Below are positions 34,993 through 43,086 of a stretch of 64,000 nt of DNA, one piece after another. The stretch lies in NCBI RefSeq assembly GCF_031180965.1, contig NZ_JAPSLH010000025.1, positions 1 through 64,000 of the forward strand, read 5' to 3'. Source of the DNA: Chelativorans sp. (GTDB lineage Bacteria > Pseudomonadota > Alphaproteobacteria > Rhizobiales > Rhizobiaceae). Positions within the stretch are counted from its first letter, which is position 1. Every line of letters starts with the position of its first letter. The notes under the pieces were generated by a model. That model worked only from the letters and a program-made list of their open reading frames with translations, was not told the DNA's origin and did not search any database. The position numbers and the translations under genes were made by a program.

Positions 34993-35751
34993 ATGGATAC
35001 TGAAGTGAACCCGGTCCGCGCGCCGGCAAGCATTTTCGCCCTGCATGGCAAGAGTGTCGCGATAGCCGGTGCCACTGGAAATGTCGGCGAAGGCGTTGTG
35101 CGGACGTTGCTGCGCGCCGGCGCCAAAGTTTTTGCCCTGACACGCAGCGAGGACAGGTTCGAGCGGCTTGCCCGTCTGCTCGAGGGCGAAAGAACCGAGA
35201 ATCTGACAGGCATTGCCGGCGACACGAGCACGTTGAGCGGCATGAGTTCGCTTGCCGCAAAGATTGCGGCGGAGCACGGCCCGATCGACCATGCGGTGGT
35301 GGCGCTCGGGCAGTGGTGGCAGGGAAAGCGGGTATGGGAGGTCCCGGAGGAGGATTTCCAGCGCTACTTCCTCGACACGATGGTCCTTCATTTCGCGGCC
35401 GCGCGGGCTCTCGCGCCTCTCGTCGAGGAAGGCGGAAGCTATACGGTCCTTGCCGGCCTTTCCGCCGTGACGCCGCTCCCGGGCGCTTCGCTGGTCGGCA
35501 TGCAAGGTGCGGCGCATCTCATGCTTGCCAGGGAACTCCAGGCGGACGCGGGCGAACGCCTGCGGGTCAACAGCCTCGTCCTCGGTTTCGTCCGCAGCCG
35601 TGGGCGGACGAGCGGGAAGCCGTCCTGGCTTACAGCCGACGATGTCGGACATCTGGTTCTACGGCTCGCCGCCTCGCGGGTGGCAGGGCGGCAGATCAGG
35701 GCGGACGTCAAGGAGGTGGCGGAGCGCTCGCTCAAGGAGCTTGGGCTATGA
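34993..35751 (+). CDS. SDR-fold protein lacking the canonical catalytic Tyr-Lys pair
   Basis: A 252-residue Rossmann-fold SDR-like protein with the nucleotide motif GATGNVGEG (26-34). At the place where SDRs have YxxxK before the helix, this sequence reads GASLVGMQGAAHLMLAREL, so neither Tyr nor Lys is in position. It may be a divergent reductase with another proton donor or a binding protein. It is divergent from the HxlR regulator and overlaps the hemerythrin gene by 4 bases (ATGA), so the two probably form one HxlR-controlled unit. Confidence 0.75.
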   Translation: MDTEVNPVRAPASIFALHGKSVAIAGATGNVGEGVVRTLLRAGAKVFALTRSEDRFERLARLLEGERTENLTGIAGDTSTLSGMSSLAAKIAAEHGPIDHAVVALGQWWQGKRVWEVPEEDFQRYFLDTMVLHFAAARALAPLVEEGGSYTVLAGLSAVTPLPGASLVGMQGAAHLMLARELQADAGERLRVNSLVLGFVRSRGRTSGKPSWLTADDVGHLVLRLAASRVAGRQIRADVKEVAERSLKELGL

Positions 35752-36308
35752 CCTTCACGATCGATCTCCTGGACGACCGCACTCGCCCTAAGGCGCCGAA
35801 GGTCGAAGGCGTCACTCCTGCGCAGCGCGCGCATGGAAAACGCCTCGCCATGATCCACAATCTCCACCTGCAGCAAATGGCGGAGGTCCGGCGAGTCATG
35901 GAGAGGATTGCCGCCGGTGAGGAAAGCGTCGCCTCCCTCGGAGACGCGGTTTCCTCCCTGCAGATGGCGCACAACTACCGGCAGTTCGGCGCGCTCTGCG
36001 GCAGGGAGTGCGTGGCGCTGACCTTCCATCACACGAGCGAGGACCAGCTGGTGTTCCCGGCGCTGGAGAGGGGGAGCGAGGGGCTGAGGAAGGTGGTCGA
36101 GCGGCTGCGCGCCGAGCACGACATCATCCACCAGATCCTCGTGCAGTACGAAGCGGCCGCCTTGGAAGCGATGGAGGCTCCCGGCCCTGAGACATTCGCC
36201 GCCTTGCGCGAGCTCTTCGAGACGCTCGATCGCGTCGTCAAATCCCACTTCGGCTACGAACAGGAGGAGTTGGAAGAGGCACTCGGCTATATGAACGTGC
36301 CGCTGTAG
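35748..36308 (+). CDS. Hemerythrin-like domain protein
   Basis: A 186-residue, mostly helical protein with spaced His and Glu residues of the HHE/hemerythrin fold: HNLHLQQM, HHTSEDQLVFPALE, LRAEHDIIHQIL and SHFGYEQEELEEAL. A di-iron centre for O2, NO or redox sensing is likely. The start ATG 35748 overlaps the SDR-like stop, indicating coupled translation. It converges on the corrinoid activator gene with 11 bases between. Confidence 0.82.
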   Translation: MTFTIDLLDDRTRPKAPKVEGVTPAQRAHGKRLAMIHNLHLQQMAEVRRVMERIAAGEESVASLGDAVSSLQMAHNYRQFGALCGRECVALTFHHTSEDQLVFPALERGSEGLRKVVERLRAEHDIIHQILVQYEAAALEAMEAPGPETFAALRELFETLDRVVKSHFGYEQEELEEALGYMNVPL

Positions 36309-36319
36309 CGCAGCCTCGC

Positions 36320-38380
36320 TCAGCGCCTGCGCCGAGCGTCGCGTTCTTCGCGCGAGCGGCGGCGCGGACCTTCCACCTCGCCCTCGGCCAACACCTTGCG
36401 CGGGGGTAGTTCCACCTGCTGCCCCAGCTTGGGGAAGGGGTCCACCTTGTTGGGCAGCGCCATCGCGTAGACGAAATGTTCCTGGAATTTGGGCTCCAGC
36501 GCCGTCTCGATCTTCTCGATGCGCCGCACCGTCTCCTCGATCTCCCGGCGGTGATCGCGGTTGAGAAGCGCCATGCGCGCGCCGGTTCCGGCGGCGTTGC
36601 CGACGGCCGAGACGTTCTCCAGCTCGCAATCGGGGATGAGGCCCAGAACCATCGCAAAGGTCGGGTCGATGAAGGAGCCGAAGGCACCGGCGAAGCGGAT
36701 TACGTCCACCGTGTCCACGCCCTGCTTTTCCATCAGCAGCTTGGTGCCGGCATAGAGCGCGGCCTTGGCGAGCTGGATGGCGCGCACATCGTTCTGCGTC
36801 ACCGCGATGCGCGGCTCACCCTCGGTGAGCACATAGGAGAAGGTGCGGCCCTGTTCGACGATGCGGGGACTTCTGGCCGCCAATGTGCCATCGATCACGC
36901 CGTCCTCGGAGATGATGCCCGAAAGATACATCTCCGCGATGACCTCGATGATGCCGGAGCCGCAGATGCCGGTAACGCCCGTCGCGCCGACGGCTTCGGC
37001 GAAGCCCGGTTCGTCGGACCAGTGATCGCTGCCGATGACGCGGAAGCGGGGCTCCAGCGTCTGCCGGTCGATGCGCACGCGCTCGATGGCGCCGGGCGCG
37101 GCGCGTTGGCCCGACGAGATTTCCGCGCCTTCGAAGGCAGGGCCGGTAGGCGAGGACGCGGCGACCACACGATCGCTGTTGCCAAGCACGATCTCGGCGT
37201 TCGTGCCGACATCGACGATGAGCATCATCCGGTCCTGCCGGTGCGGGCCTTCCGACAGTGTGACGGCGGCGGCGTCCGCGCCCACATGGCCGGCGATGCA
37301 GGGCAGCATGTAGAGCCGGGCGCCCGGATTGAGCTTCAGGCCCAGGTCGTCGGCCCGCGCCTTCACCGCGCCGGACACGGCCAGTGCGAAGGGCGCGCCG
37401 CCGAGCTCGGTCGGGTCGATCCCCAGGAAAAGATGATGCATGACCGGATTGCCGACGAAAACGGCATCGAGGATATCGGCGCGCTCTATGCCGCCTTCCG
37501 CCGTCACCTTGTCGATCAGCTTTGAGACCTCCTGCCGCACGGCGCGAGTCATGGCCTGCCGCCCGTCCGGGTTCATCATCACATAGGAGACGCGGCTCAT
37601 CAGGTCTTCGCCGAAGCGGATCTGCGGGTTCGATGCGCCGGCCGAAGCCACCACGCGCCCGGAAAGCAGCGAGACCAGATGCATGGCGATGGTGGTGGAG
37701 CCGATGTCGCAGGCAAGGCCATAGGCCTCGTTTTTCAGTCCCGGCCAGAGGGCAATGATGCGGGCGGCTTCCTCCTCCTCGTCCTGGTGGACGGCAGCAG
37801 TCACCGCCCATTTGCCCTGCCGCAGGGTCTTCTGCACCTCACCCAGCAGGTGAAAATCCACCTCCAGACGTCGGTATCCCCAATCCTTCTGGATTTGCGA
37901 CTTCAGCCGGTCCAGATCGCCCAGCGGGTGATGCATGTCGGGCTCTTCCACCTCGACATACCGCAGGTTCACCGCCGGGTGACGCTCGATCACGCGGTTG
38001 TCGGCGTCCTTGCGCACCACCTGCGCATTGATCACCGCATCCTGGGGCACGTCGATGACGAGATCGCCCTCGATCGTGGCCGAGCAGGACAGGCGCCGGC
38101 CGGCTGGAAGCTCGCGCTTTTCCGCATAGCGCGCCTCCTTCGGGCCGAAGGGCGAGATATGCTCCTTGGAGGACGAGATCTTGTGCTTAGCGAAGTGGCC
38201 CTCCTGCACCTCGACCTGGCAGCGCCCGCAGGTGGCGCGCCCGCCGCAGACGCTCTCCACATACACGCCGAGCTGCCGCGCGGCATCGAGCACGCTTGTG
38301 CCCTTGGGAAACCGCCCGCGCTTGCCCGAGGGCATGAAGAGGACCAGCGGATGGTCCTTGATGTCGGGTGGTGCGTTCAT
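36320..38380 (-). CDS. Reductive activator of corrinoid enzymes (RACE/RamA-like, 2Fe-2S + ASKHA)
   Basis: A 686-residue protein. The N-terminus is a 2Fe-2S ferredoxin with Cys45, Cys51, Cys54 and Cys99; a linker precedes the ASKHA-type ATPase domain (DIGSTTIAMHL near 236, ISSGQRAAPGAIE, CGSGIIEVIAEM). Such proteins use ATP to reduce inactive Co(II) corrinoid to Co(I). The last 14 residues are extremely basic (nine Arg) and lie outside the fold. It belongs with the methyl-THF methyltransferase just upstream (31 bases), the corrinoid protein and the MttB-like enzymes, and would replace the AdoMet reactivation domain of MetH. Confidence 0.9.
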   Translation of the reverse strand: MNAPPDIKDHPLVLFMPSGKRGRFPKGTSVLDAARQLGVYVESVCGGRATCGRCQVEVQEGHFAKHKISSSKEHISPFGPKEARYAEKRELPAGRRLSCSATIEGDLVIDVPQDAVINAQVVRKDADNRVIERHPAVNLRYVEVEEPDMHHPLGDLDRLKSQIQKDWGYRRLEVDFHLLGEVQKTLRQGKWAVTAAVHQDEEEEAARIIALWPGLKNEAYGLACDIGSTTIAMHLVSLLSGRVVASAGASNPQIRFGEDLMSRVSYVMMNPDGRQAMTRAVRQEVSKLIDKVTAEGGIERADILDAVFVGNPVMHHLFLGIDPTELGGAPFALAVSGAVKARADDLGLKLNPGARLYMLPCIAGHVGADAAAVTLSEGPHRQDRMMLIVDVGTNAEIVLGNSDRVVAASSPTGPAFEGAEISSGQRAAPGAIERVRIDRQTLEPRFRVIGSDHWSDEPGFAEAVGATGVTGICGSGIIEVIAEMYLSGIISEDGVIDGTLAARSPRIVEQGRTFSYVLTEGEPRIAVTQNDVRAIQLAKAALYAGTKLLMEKQGVDTVDVIRFAGAFGSFIDPTFAMVLGLIPDCELENVSAVGNAAGTGARMALLNRDHRREIEETVRRIEKIETALEPKFQEHFVYAMALPNKVDPFPKLGQQVELPPRKVLAEGEVEGPRRRSREERDARRRR

Positions 38381-38411
38381 AGGAGAGGCTCCCGGTTATT
38401 GCCGATCGCCT

Positions 38412-39386
38412 TCACCCCCGCCCTATCCTGGCCATGCGCGCCTCGCGGCCGCCGCGGCGGCGGCCGGCGGCAGCCGATTGGCCGCCATTTGCCGCCTCGG
38501 CAGCGCCGGAATTGCCCGAGCTTGCCGGCTGGTGGTCGCGGTAGGTCATGATCCAGGTCTGGCAATTGGGGTCCGTACCGTTCAGTACGTTCGCGGCGCG
38601 TACCATCTCCATCTCCTGCGGCCGGCAGGGATTCATGATGGCGCTGGTCATGCCGGCCCCGATCACCATGGGGATGAAGCCGGCATTGATGCCGTGGCGG
38701 TGCGGCAGGCCAAAGGAAATGTTGGAGAGGCCGCAGGTCGTGTTCACCTTCAGCTCCTCGCGCAGCCGGCGCAAAAGCGCGAAGACCTGCTTGCCCGCCG
38801 TGCCCATCGCGCCAATCGGCATGACCAGCGGGTCGACCACGATGTCATGCGCGGGAATGCCGTAGTCGGCGGCGCGCTGCACGATCTTCCTGGCCACCTC
38901 GAAGCGGACATCAGGGTCCTCGGAGATGCCGGTCTCGTCGTTAGAGATGGCCACCACCGGCACGTCGTATTTCTTGATGAGCGGCAGGATGGTCTCGAGC
39001 TTCTCTTCCTCGCCAGTGACGGAGTTCACCAGCGGCCGTCCCTTGGCGACCTTGAGCGCGGCCTCGATGGCGGCGGAAACGGAGGAATCGATCGACAGCG
39101 GCACGTCGACCAGGTCCTGCACGATCTGCAGGGTCTGAACGAGCAGGGCCGGCTCCGTGGCGTTCGGGTCCACCGCCGTCACGCCTGCATTCACGTCCAG
39201 CATCGTCGCGCCGGCGGCGACCTGCTCCAGCGCGTCCTTCTTCACCGTCTCGAAATTGCCGGCCACCATCTCCGCCGCCAGCTTCTTGCGGCCTGTGGGA
39301 TTGATACGCTCGCCGATGACGCAAAAAGGCTGGTCGAAGCCTATGACGACTTCTCTTGTCGCCGAGGCGACGATGGTGCGGGTCAT
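38412..39386 (-). CDS. Methyltetrahydrofolate:corrinoid methyltransferase (pterin-binding, split-MetH module)
   Basis: A 324-residue TIM barrel of the pterin-binding family that moves methyl groups between tetrahydrofolate and a corrinoid protein. Family marks are IGERINPTG (24-32), MLDVNAG (62-68), SIDSS (about 98) and VNSVTGEE (about 120). After the barrel (about residue 290) comes a Gly/Ala/Ser linker and an Arg-rich tail (308-324, seven Arg). Size and fold equal the pterin domain of MetH. An ATATAAAG palindrome lies 17-40 bases upstream of the start. It probably forms an operon with the activator gene downstream. Confidence 0.9.
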   Translation of the reverse strand: MTRTIVASATREVVIGFDQPFCVIGERINPTGRKKLAAEMVAGNFETVKKDALEQVAAGATMLDVNAGVTAVDPNATEPALLVQTLQIVQDLVDVPLSIDSSVSAAIEAALKVAKGRPLVNSVTGEEEKLETILPLIKKYDVPVVAISNDETGISEDPDVRFEVARKIVQRAADYGIPAHDIVVDPLVMPIGAMGTAGKQVFALLRRLREELKVNTTCGLSNISFGLPHRHGINAGFIPMVIGAGMTSAIMNPCRPQEMEMVRAANVLNGTDPNCQTWIMTYRDHQPASSGNSGAAEAANGGQSAAAGRRRGGREARMARIGRG

Positions 39387-39402
39387 GCGCAGTCCTCCGA
39401 AA

Positions 39403-39426
39403 GGATATAAAGACTTCCTTATATCG
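39403..39426. promoter_or_regulatory. ATATAAAG palindrome, candidate methionine-regulon operator (site A)
   Basis: Arms GGATATAAAGA and TCCTTATATCG, two bases between, match as a dyad at 9 of 11 positions. It lies just upstream of the pterin-module start codon and is nearly the same as site B at 46502-46525. Possibly the site of SahR, the ArsR-family methionine-cycle regulator; the regulator identity is inferred from memory of alphaproteobacterial motifs. Confidence 0.6.
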
Positions 39427-39466
39427 TTATCTGTTGTCTTTCAACCTTCAGGGCGACTCCCGTGGA

Positions 39467-39790
39467 TCATTCCCCGGCGGCCGGCTCGCCGCCGGTGAGG
39501 AAGCCGCCGGCCTTGACCAGCGCCTTCAGCCTTTCCGGCGTGAACTCCCGCTCGATCGCCTGCGTTGCCTTGTCGGCCTCCGCTTCCAGATCATCGCTCA
39601 CCGGCTGCGGGGCGCCGCGCCGCCACTCGGCCAGGTAAGCGTCCGTGTCGCGCGCGCCGACCCGCATGGCGCACATGTCTATCGCTTCGGTGAAGCGCAG
39701 CGGCAGCTCGCGCTTGGCGGTCGCCCGCCCCTTCCGAACGATGACCTGCGCGGGGATGTCGCGCCAGTAGACGACGATCAGATCGGCCAT
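39467..39790 (-). CDS. 'Virulence factor' domain small protein of the corrinoid cluster
   Basis: A 107-residue protein starting MADLIVVYWRDIPAQVIV, which I recognise as the small family labelled 'virulence factor' in databases. It is usually found beside methyl-THF:corrinoid methyltransferases and MttB-like genes, so the name is probably misleading and a role in methyl transfer is more likely. It is acidic and helical in its C-terminal half. It lies upstream of, and in the same direction as, the pterin module, with site A between them. Confidence 0.7.
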   Translation of the reverse strand: MADLIVVYWRDIPAQVIVRKGRATAKRELPLRFTEAIDMCAMRVGARDTDAYLAEWRRGAPQPVSDDLEAEADKATQAIEREFTPERLKALVKAGGFLTGGEPAAGE

Positions 39791-39889
39791 GGGAGCCTCT
39801 TTTCCTTCGGGTGGAGAATTGCCGGCGGCGGCCGCCGCCGCTTGTTGCCGGGCGACGCGCGCGCCTTCAAAAACGACGCATGTGCCGCG

Positions 39890-40516
39890 TCAGAACAAGA
39901 AGAAGCTGGCAAGCGCTCCGGCCGTGCCGATGAAGGCGGCGATGATGCCGAGGGAGAAGAGGCCGATTGCGACAGCGATCGCCAGCAGCGTACCGTCACG
40001 CTCGGACAGTGCCAGCCCGAGAAGGGCGCAGGCCAGCGCAGGGAACCAGTTGCCGAACGGGATTGGCAGTGTGACCGCAGTCGCAAGGATGAGCGCGCAG
40101 AAGCCGACAAGGCGCTCGCCGCGCTTCTCGGAAAAGGGCCAGTAGCGCGGGCGCACCAGGCGCTCCAGCCACCTGATCTTGGGGATCAGTCGCTCGCCCA
40201 TATGGCGGAACTGCGCCGCGCCCACGGATTTCGTCAGGATTGCGCGCGGCAGCCACACGGTGGGCCGGCCAAGCACCATCTGGAAGGAGACGAGCAGCAG
40301 GGGCACGCCGAGCACCAGGGTGCTGCCCGGCGGCAGGGGCAGCATGTTCAGAAGCGCGAAGAAGACGAGCATGGTGGCGAAGCTGCGGTCGCCAAGCGCC
40401 TCGCGCAGCTGTTCCACCGTGACGGTCTCTTCCGCCTCGCGCGCAAGATCCTCGAAGATGTCCGACAGGCGGCGCTGGCGGGGCACGGAAACGCGCACCC
40501 CCGAAACCGCCTCCAT
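39890..40516 (-). CDS. ExoD family membrane protein
   Basis: A 208-residue ExoD-type protein (exopolysaccharide synthesis and alkali tolerance in rhizobia). It starts with a soluble stretch (LSDIFEDLAREAEETVTVEQLREALGDRSF) and has about four to five hydrophobic segments, with LPLPPGSTLVLGVPLLLVSFQM as a signature. Start ATG 40516 has a perfect AAGGAGG site; an upstream ATG at 40567 does not. Its mechanism is unknown. It seems unrelated to the surrounding methyl-transfer genes. Confidence 0.85.
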   Translation of the reverse strand: MEAVSGVRVSVPRQRRLSDIFEDLAREAEETVTVEQLREALGDRSFATMLVFFALLNMLPLPPGSTLVLGVPLLLVSFQMVLGRPTVWLPRAILTKSVGAAQFRHMGERLIPKIRWLERLVRPRYWPFSEKRGERLVGFCALILATAVTLPIPFGNWFPALACALLGLALSERDGTLLAIAVAIGLFSLGIIAAFIGTAGALASFFLF

Positions 40517-40618
40517 TGCGCCTCCTTCGGCTCTCACGCTCTTCCGTTCCTTTTCGGGCGACACCATCGCCCAGCTTTAATCCCGCTGCGGTTAAGGGCG
40601 GGTGACATATATGGGTAT

Positions 40619-41203
40619 CTATCGTGAGCGGCGGAACTCGATGATGTCCAGCTTGGATTCACGTGCGGGTGCGGGAAACTCGATGCGCCATGCATCCTCC
40701 CCGCTGCGGAACACATAGCCCGCCTGATCCGTCTCCGGCCCGGAGCCGTAGGGTGGCGGCGTCTCGCCCGCCACATAGAAGGAGCCGAGATAGATAAGCC
40801 GCTTGTCGCCATCGTCGAAGAAGCGGCCCTTGGTGCGCTGCGAGCCCGAAAGCTTTTCGAGCACCCAGCCCGCGCCTTCGTCGATGACGCGGCAGCGGAA
40901 CCAGTCATAGATGACGAGGGAAGCAAGTCCGCCGGCCTTGATCGTGCGGCACTGCCAGTCGCCCATCATGTCGAAGCCCTGAAACGACAGGTGCGGCCGC
41001 GAGACGATCTCCTCGAATGTTGCGACATCCTGCGGCGAGCCGCCGGCCTTGGCTTCGGCGATCGCCGCCTTGCGCGTCGCCTCGAAGTTGTCCAGGCGGG
41101 CGGTGTCGGACTTGGTGATGATCTTCAGGATCTCGCCGTCGGCCTGGGCAGGCAGGCTTGAAAGTGAGAGGAGTAGAAGGACTGCGAGGGTGCGGGAAAA
41201 CAT
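40619..41203 (-). CDS. Secreted DUF4893-like protein
   Basis: A 194-residue protein with a clean signal peptide (MFSRTLAVLLLLSLSSLPAQA, cleavage after residue 21). The mature part begins with a basic helix (LDNFEATRKAAIAEAK) and has two cysteines (WQCRTIK, FRCRVI) that may form a disulfide. I read it as a DUF4893 family member; function unknown. Start ATG 41203 follows GGAGG. An earlier in-frame start at 41230 lacks a ribosome site. Confidence 0.65.
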   Translation of the reverse strand: MFSRTLAVLLLLSLSSLPAQADGEILKIITKSDTARLDNFEATRKAAIAEAKAGGSPQDVATFEEIVSRPHLSFQGFDMMGDWQCRTIKAGGLASLVIYDWFRCRVIDEGAGWVLEKLSGSQRTKGRFFDDGDKRLIYLGSFYVAGETPPPYGSGPETDQAGYVFRSGEDAWRIEFPAPARESKLDIIEFRRSR

Positions 41204-41275
41204 GGGAATCCTCCGGAGGCCGCCATCCATAAGCGGAAATCCGGCGCTTTGGTGGCTTGCGAGTGATGGAACCGC

Positions 41276-41905
41276 TCAAGCGGACGGAAAGGCTGCCGTC
41301 TGCAGGGCGTCGCCAAGGTCGCCATAGCCCGTGAAGCGGCGCTCGTAGGCAAGGCCCAGAAGGCGCGCGGCGTTCCTGGCGACCTCTTCGAGAGCCGGAT
41401 CCTCCGTCTGCGCGAGATAGACGACCTTCTCGTAGTTTCCAAAGAAATCCTTGATCAGTTCGGGGTGACGGTCGAGCCCGAGCGGTTTCATGAAGAAGGC
41501 GTCGAACTGGCGGCACAGGAAATCCGTCATGTAGAAGGACGTCATGTCGGCGTCCTCGTTCGCCGCAAAGACCTCTAGCCCCTGGTAGAAGGCAAAGCAG
41601 TGCGGGCCGGCGATGCGGGACACATCGTGCTTCTCGCAGATTGCGTCGAGACGTCCGCCTGTGCCGCAATCAGCATAGCCAACAAAGATGTGACGGTAGC
41701 CTTGCTCCTTGGCCCGCGTGATAGCGGCTTCGAGGGCAGGGGCGATGCGGTCGGGATAGTAGTGATACTCGGCCGGAAGGCAGGTAAGCTCGAGGTGCTC
41801 CAGCCGCAGTTGCTCACGGACCGCCAGCACCTCGCGGGCGATCATCCCGCAGGCGATGACCAGAACTTTTTCCGGTTCCGGGAGTTTTACGGCGGCTTTG
41901 GTCAT
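41276..41905 (-). CDS. DUF1638 family protein
   Basis: A 209-residue protein of the DUF1638 family, which occurs beside MttB-type methyltransferases in rhizobia and methanogens. Conserved-looking elements are LVIACGMIAREV (Cys near 18), LTCLPAEYHYYPDRI (the typical LHN/YHYYP segment) and GYADCGTGGRLD with further cysteines and histidines, suggesting a metal or cofactor site. Its function is not established. Start ATG 41905 was chosen over longer frames that would run across the divergent lipoprotein gene. Confidence 0.8.
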   Translation of the reverse strand: MTKAAVKLPEPEKVLVIACGMIAREVLAVREQLRLEHLELTCLPAEYHYYPDRIAPALEAAITRAKEQGYRHIFVGYADCGTGGRLDAICEKHDVSRIAGPHCFAFYQGLEVFAANEDADMTSFYMTDFLCRQFDAFFMKPLGLDRHPELIKDFFGNYEKVVYLAQTEDPALEEVARNAARLLGLAYERRFTGYGDLGDALQTAAFPSA

Positions 41906-41953
41906 CTTCGTTCCCGCGCAAGCTGCGCGCGATGAAAAATGGGAGAACGGTTC

Positions 41954-42112
41954 ATGTCCGGCAAGCTCTTTTCGCGCATCGCCATTCTTATTGCCGTAGC
42001 GGGCCTCGCCGCCGGCTGCGCCAACACCATCCGCGGCGCAGGCCAGGACACGGCGAACGCCGTTGATGCGACGGGAAACGCCGTACAACGGGTCGGCAAC
42101 GCCGCCCGCTGA
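41954..42112 (+). CDS. Entericidin-like small lipoprotein
   Basis: A 52-residue protein starting MSGKLFSRIAILIAVAGLAAGC. The lipobox LAAGC puts the lipidated Cys at 22; the mature part CANTIRGAGQDTANAVDATG is the entericidin A/B pattern. Entericidins are envelope-stress lipoproteins of unknown exact role. Ribosome site GGGAGAACGG lies just before ATG 41954. It is divergent from DUF1638 and converges on the corrinoid protein gene, 29 bases apart. Confidence 0.85.
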   Translation: MSGKLFSRIAILIAVAGLAAGCANTIRGAGQDTANAVDATGNAVQRVGNAAR

Positions 42113-42141
42113 CCGTTGCCGCGGGACGGCTCAAACCGTCC

Positions 42142-42834
42142 TTAAGCGGCGATGTTGTGCTTGCGCTTCATCAGCTCCTTGGCCGTCTCGACGGCCACCG
42201 CGGCATCGCGGCAATAGGCATCGGCGCCGACCGCCCGGCCGAATTCCTCGTTCAACGGGGCTCCGCCGACAAGCACGATCAGATCGTCGCGGATGCCCTT
42301 TTCCTTCAGCGTGTCGATCACGACCTTCATATAGGGCATGGTTGTGGTGAGCAGCGCCGACATGCCGATGATATCCGGCTGGTGCTTCTCGATCGCCTCC
42401 AGATAGTTCTCGACCGGGTTGTTGATGCCGAGATCGATCACCTCGAAGCCGGCGCCCTCCATCATCATGCCGACAAGGTTCTTGCCGATGTCGTGAATGT
42501 CGCCCTTGACCGTGCCGATCACCATCTTGCCCTGCTTGGGCGCTCCGGTCTCGACCAGAAGCGGGCGCAGGATCGCCATGCCGGCCTTCATCGCATTGGC
42601 CGAGAGCAGCACTTCCGGCACGAAGAGGATGCCGTCGCGGAAATCCTCGCCGACGATGCGCATACCCTCGACCAGGGCCTGGGTCAGCACGTCATAGGGC
42701 GTCCAGCCGCGCCCCAGAAGGATGCGCGTGCCTTCCTCGATCTCCTCCTTCAGCCCGTCATAGAGATCGTCGTGCATCTGCTGCACGAGTTCTTCGTCGG
42801 GAAGCTCGGAAAGGATGATTTCGTCGTCGGACAT
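42142..42834 (-). CDS. Corrinoid (B12-binding) methyl carrier protein
   Basis: A 230-residue carrier with the helical cap domain (about 20-95) and a B12-binding Rossmann domain carrying GDIHDIGKN, where His114 is the lower cobalt ligand, then SALLTTTMPYM and VGGAPLN. This equals the B12 module of MetH and MttC/MtaC proteins. The first 35 residues hold 14 acidic and only one basic residue. It is the single corrinoid protein in the window and must serve the pterin module, the homocysteine module, both MttB-like proteins and the activator. Divergent from mttB copy 1. Confidence 0.95.
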   Translation of the reverse strand: MSDDEIILSELPDEELVQQMHDDLYDGLKEEIEEGTRILLGRGWTPYDVLTQALVEGMRIVGEDFRDGILFVPEVLLSANAMKAGMAILRPLLVETGAPKQGKMVIGTVKGDIHDIGKNLVGMMMEGAGFEVIDLGINNPVENYLEAIEKHQPDIIGMSALLTTTMPYMKVVIDTLKEKGIRDDLIVLVGGAPLNEEFGRAVGADAYCRDAAVAVETAKELMKRKHNIAA

Positions 42835-43086
42835 TTATAGGCTCCTGCCTTGTCGCCGCCCGGCTTTTGCAATCGGCTCTAGATAAGCTGCCCGAGGCCG
42901 CTTTCCATAGCCGATTTGCGACGCGATGCAAAAGGAAAGCGACTGGAATGTCTGCGCTTTTCTGGCGCCCGCTCTCAATGCGACACGGGTTGGCGCTTGC
43001 GGAATGGCCGGCCCCGCCCGGCCGAATAGGATGTGCGCCGGCAAGGATCCACCCTTCGGCGAGACCGGCGGACGGCAGGGACGAGA

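Noticed and set aside
43040-43075. ACCCTTCGGCGAGA-like segment resembling part of a glycine riboswitch upstream of mttB1
   Set aside because: Only a short core is similar and in the wrong orientation; the paired stems and second aptamer are not found.
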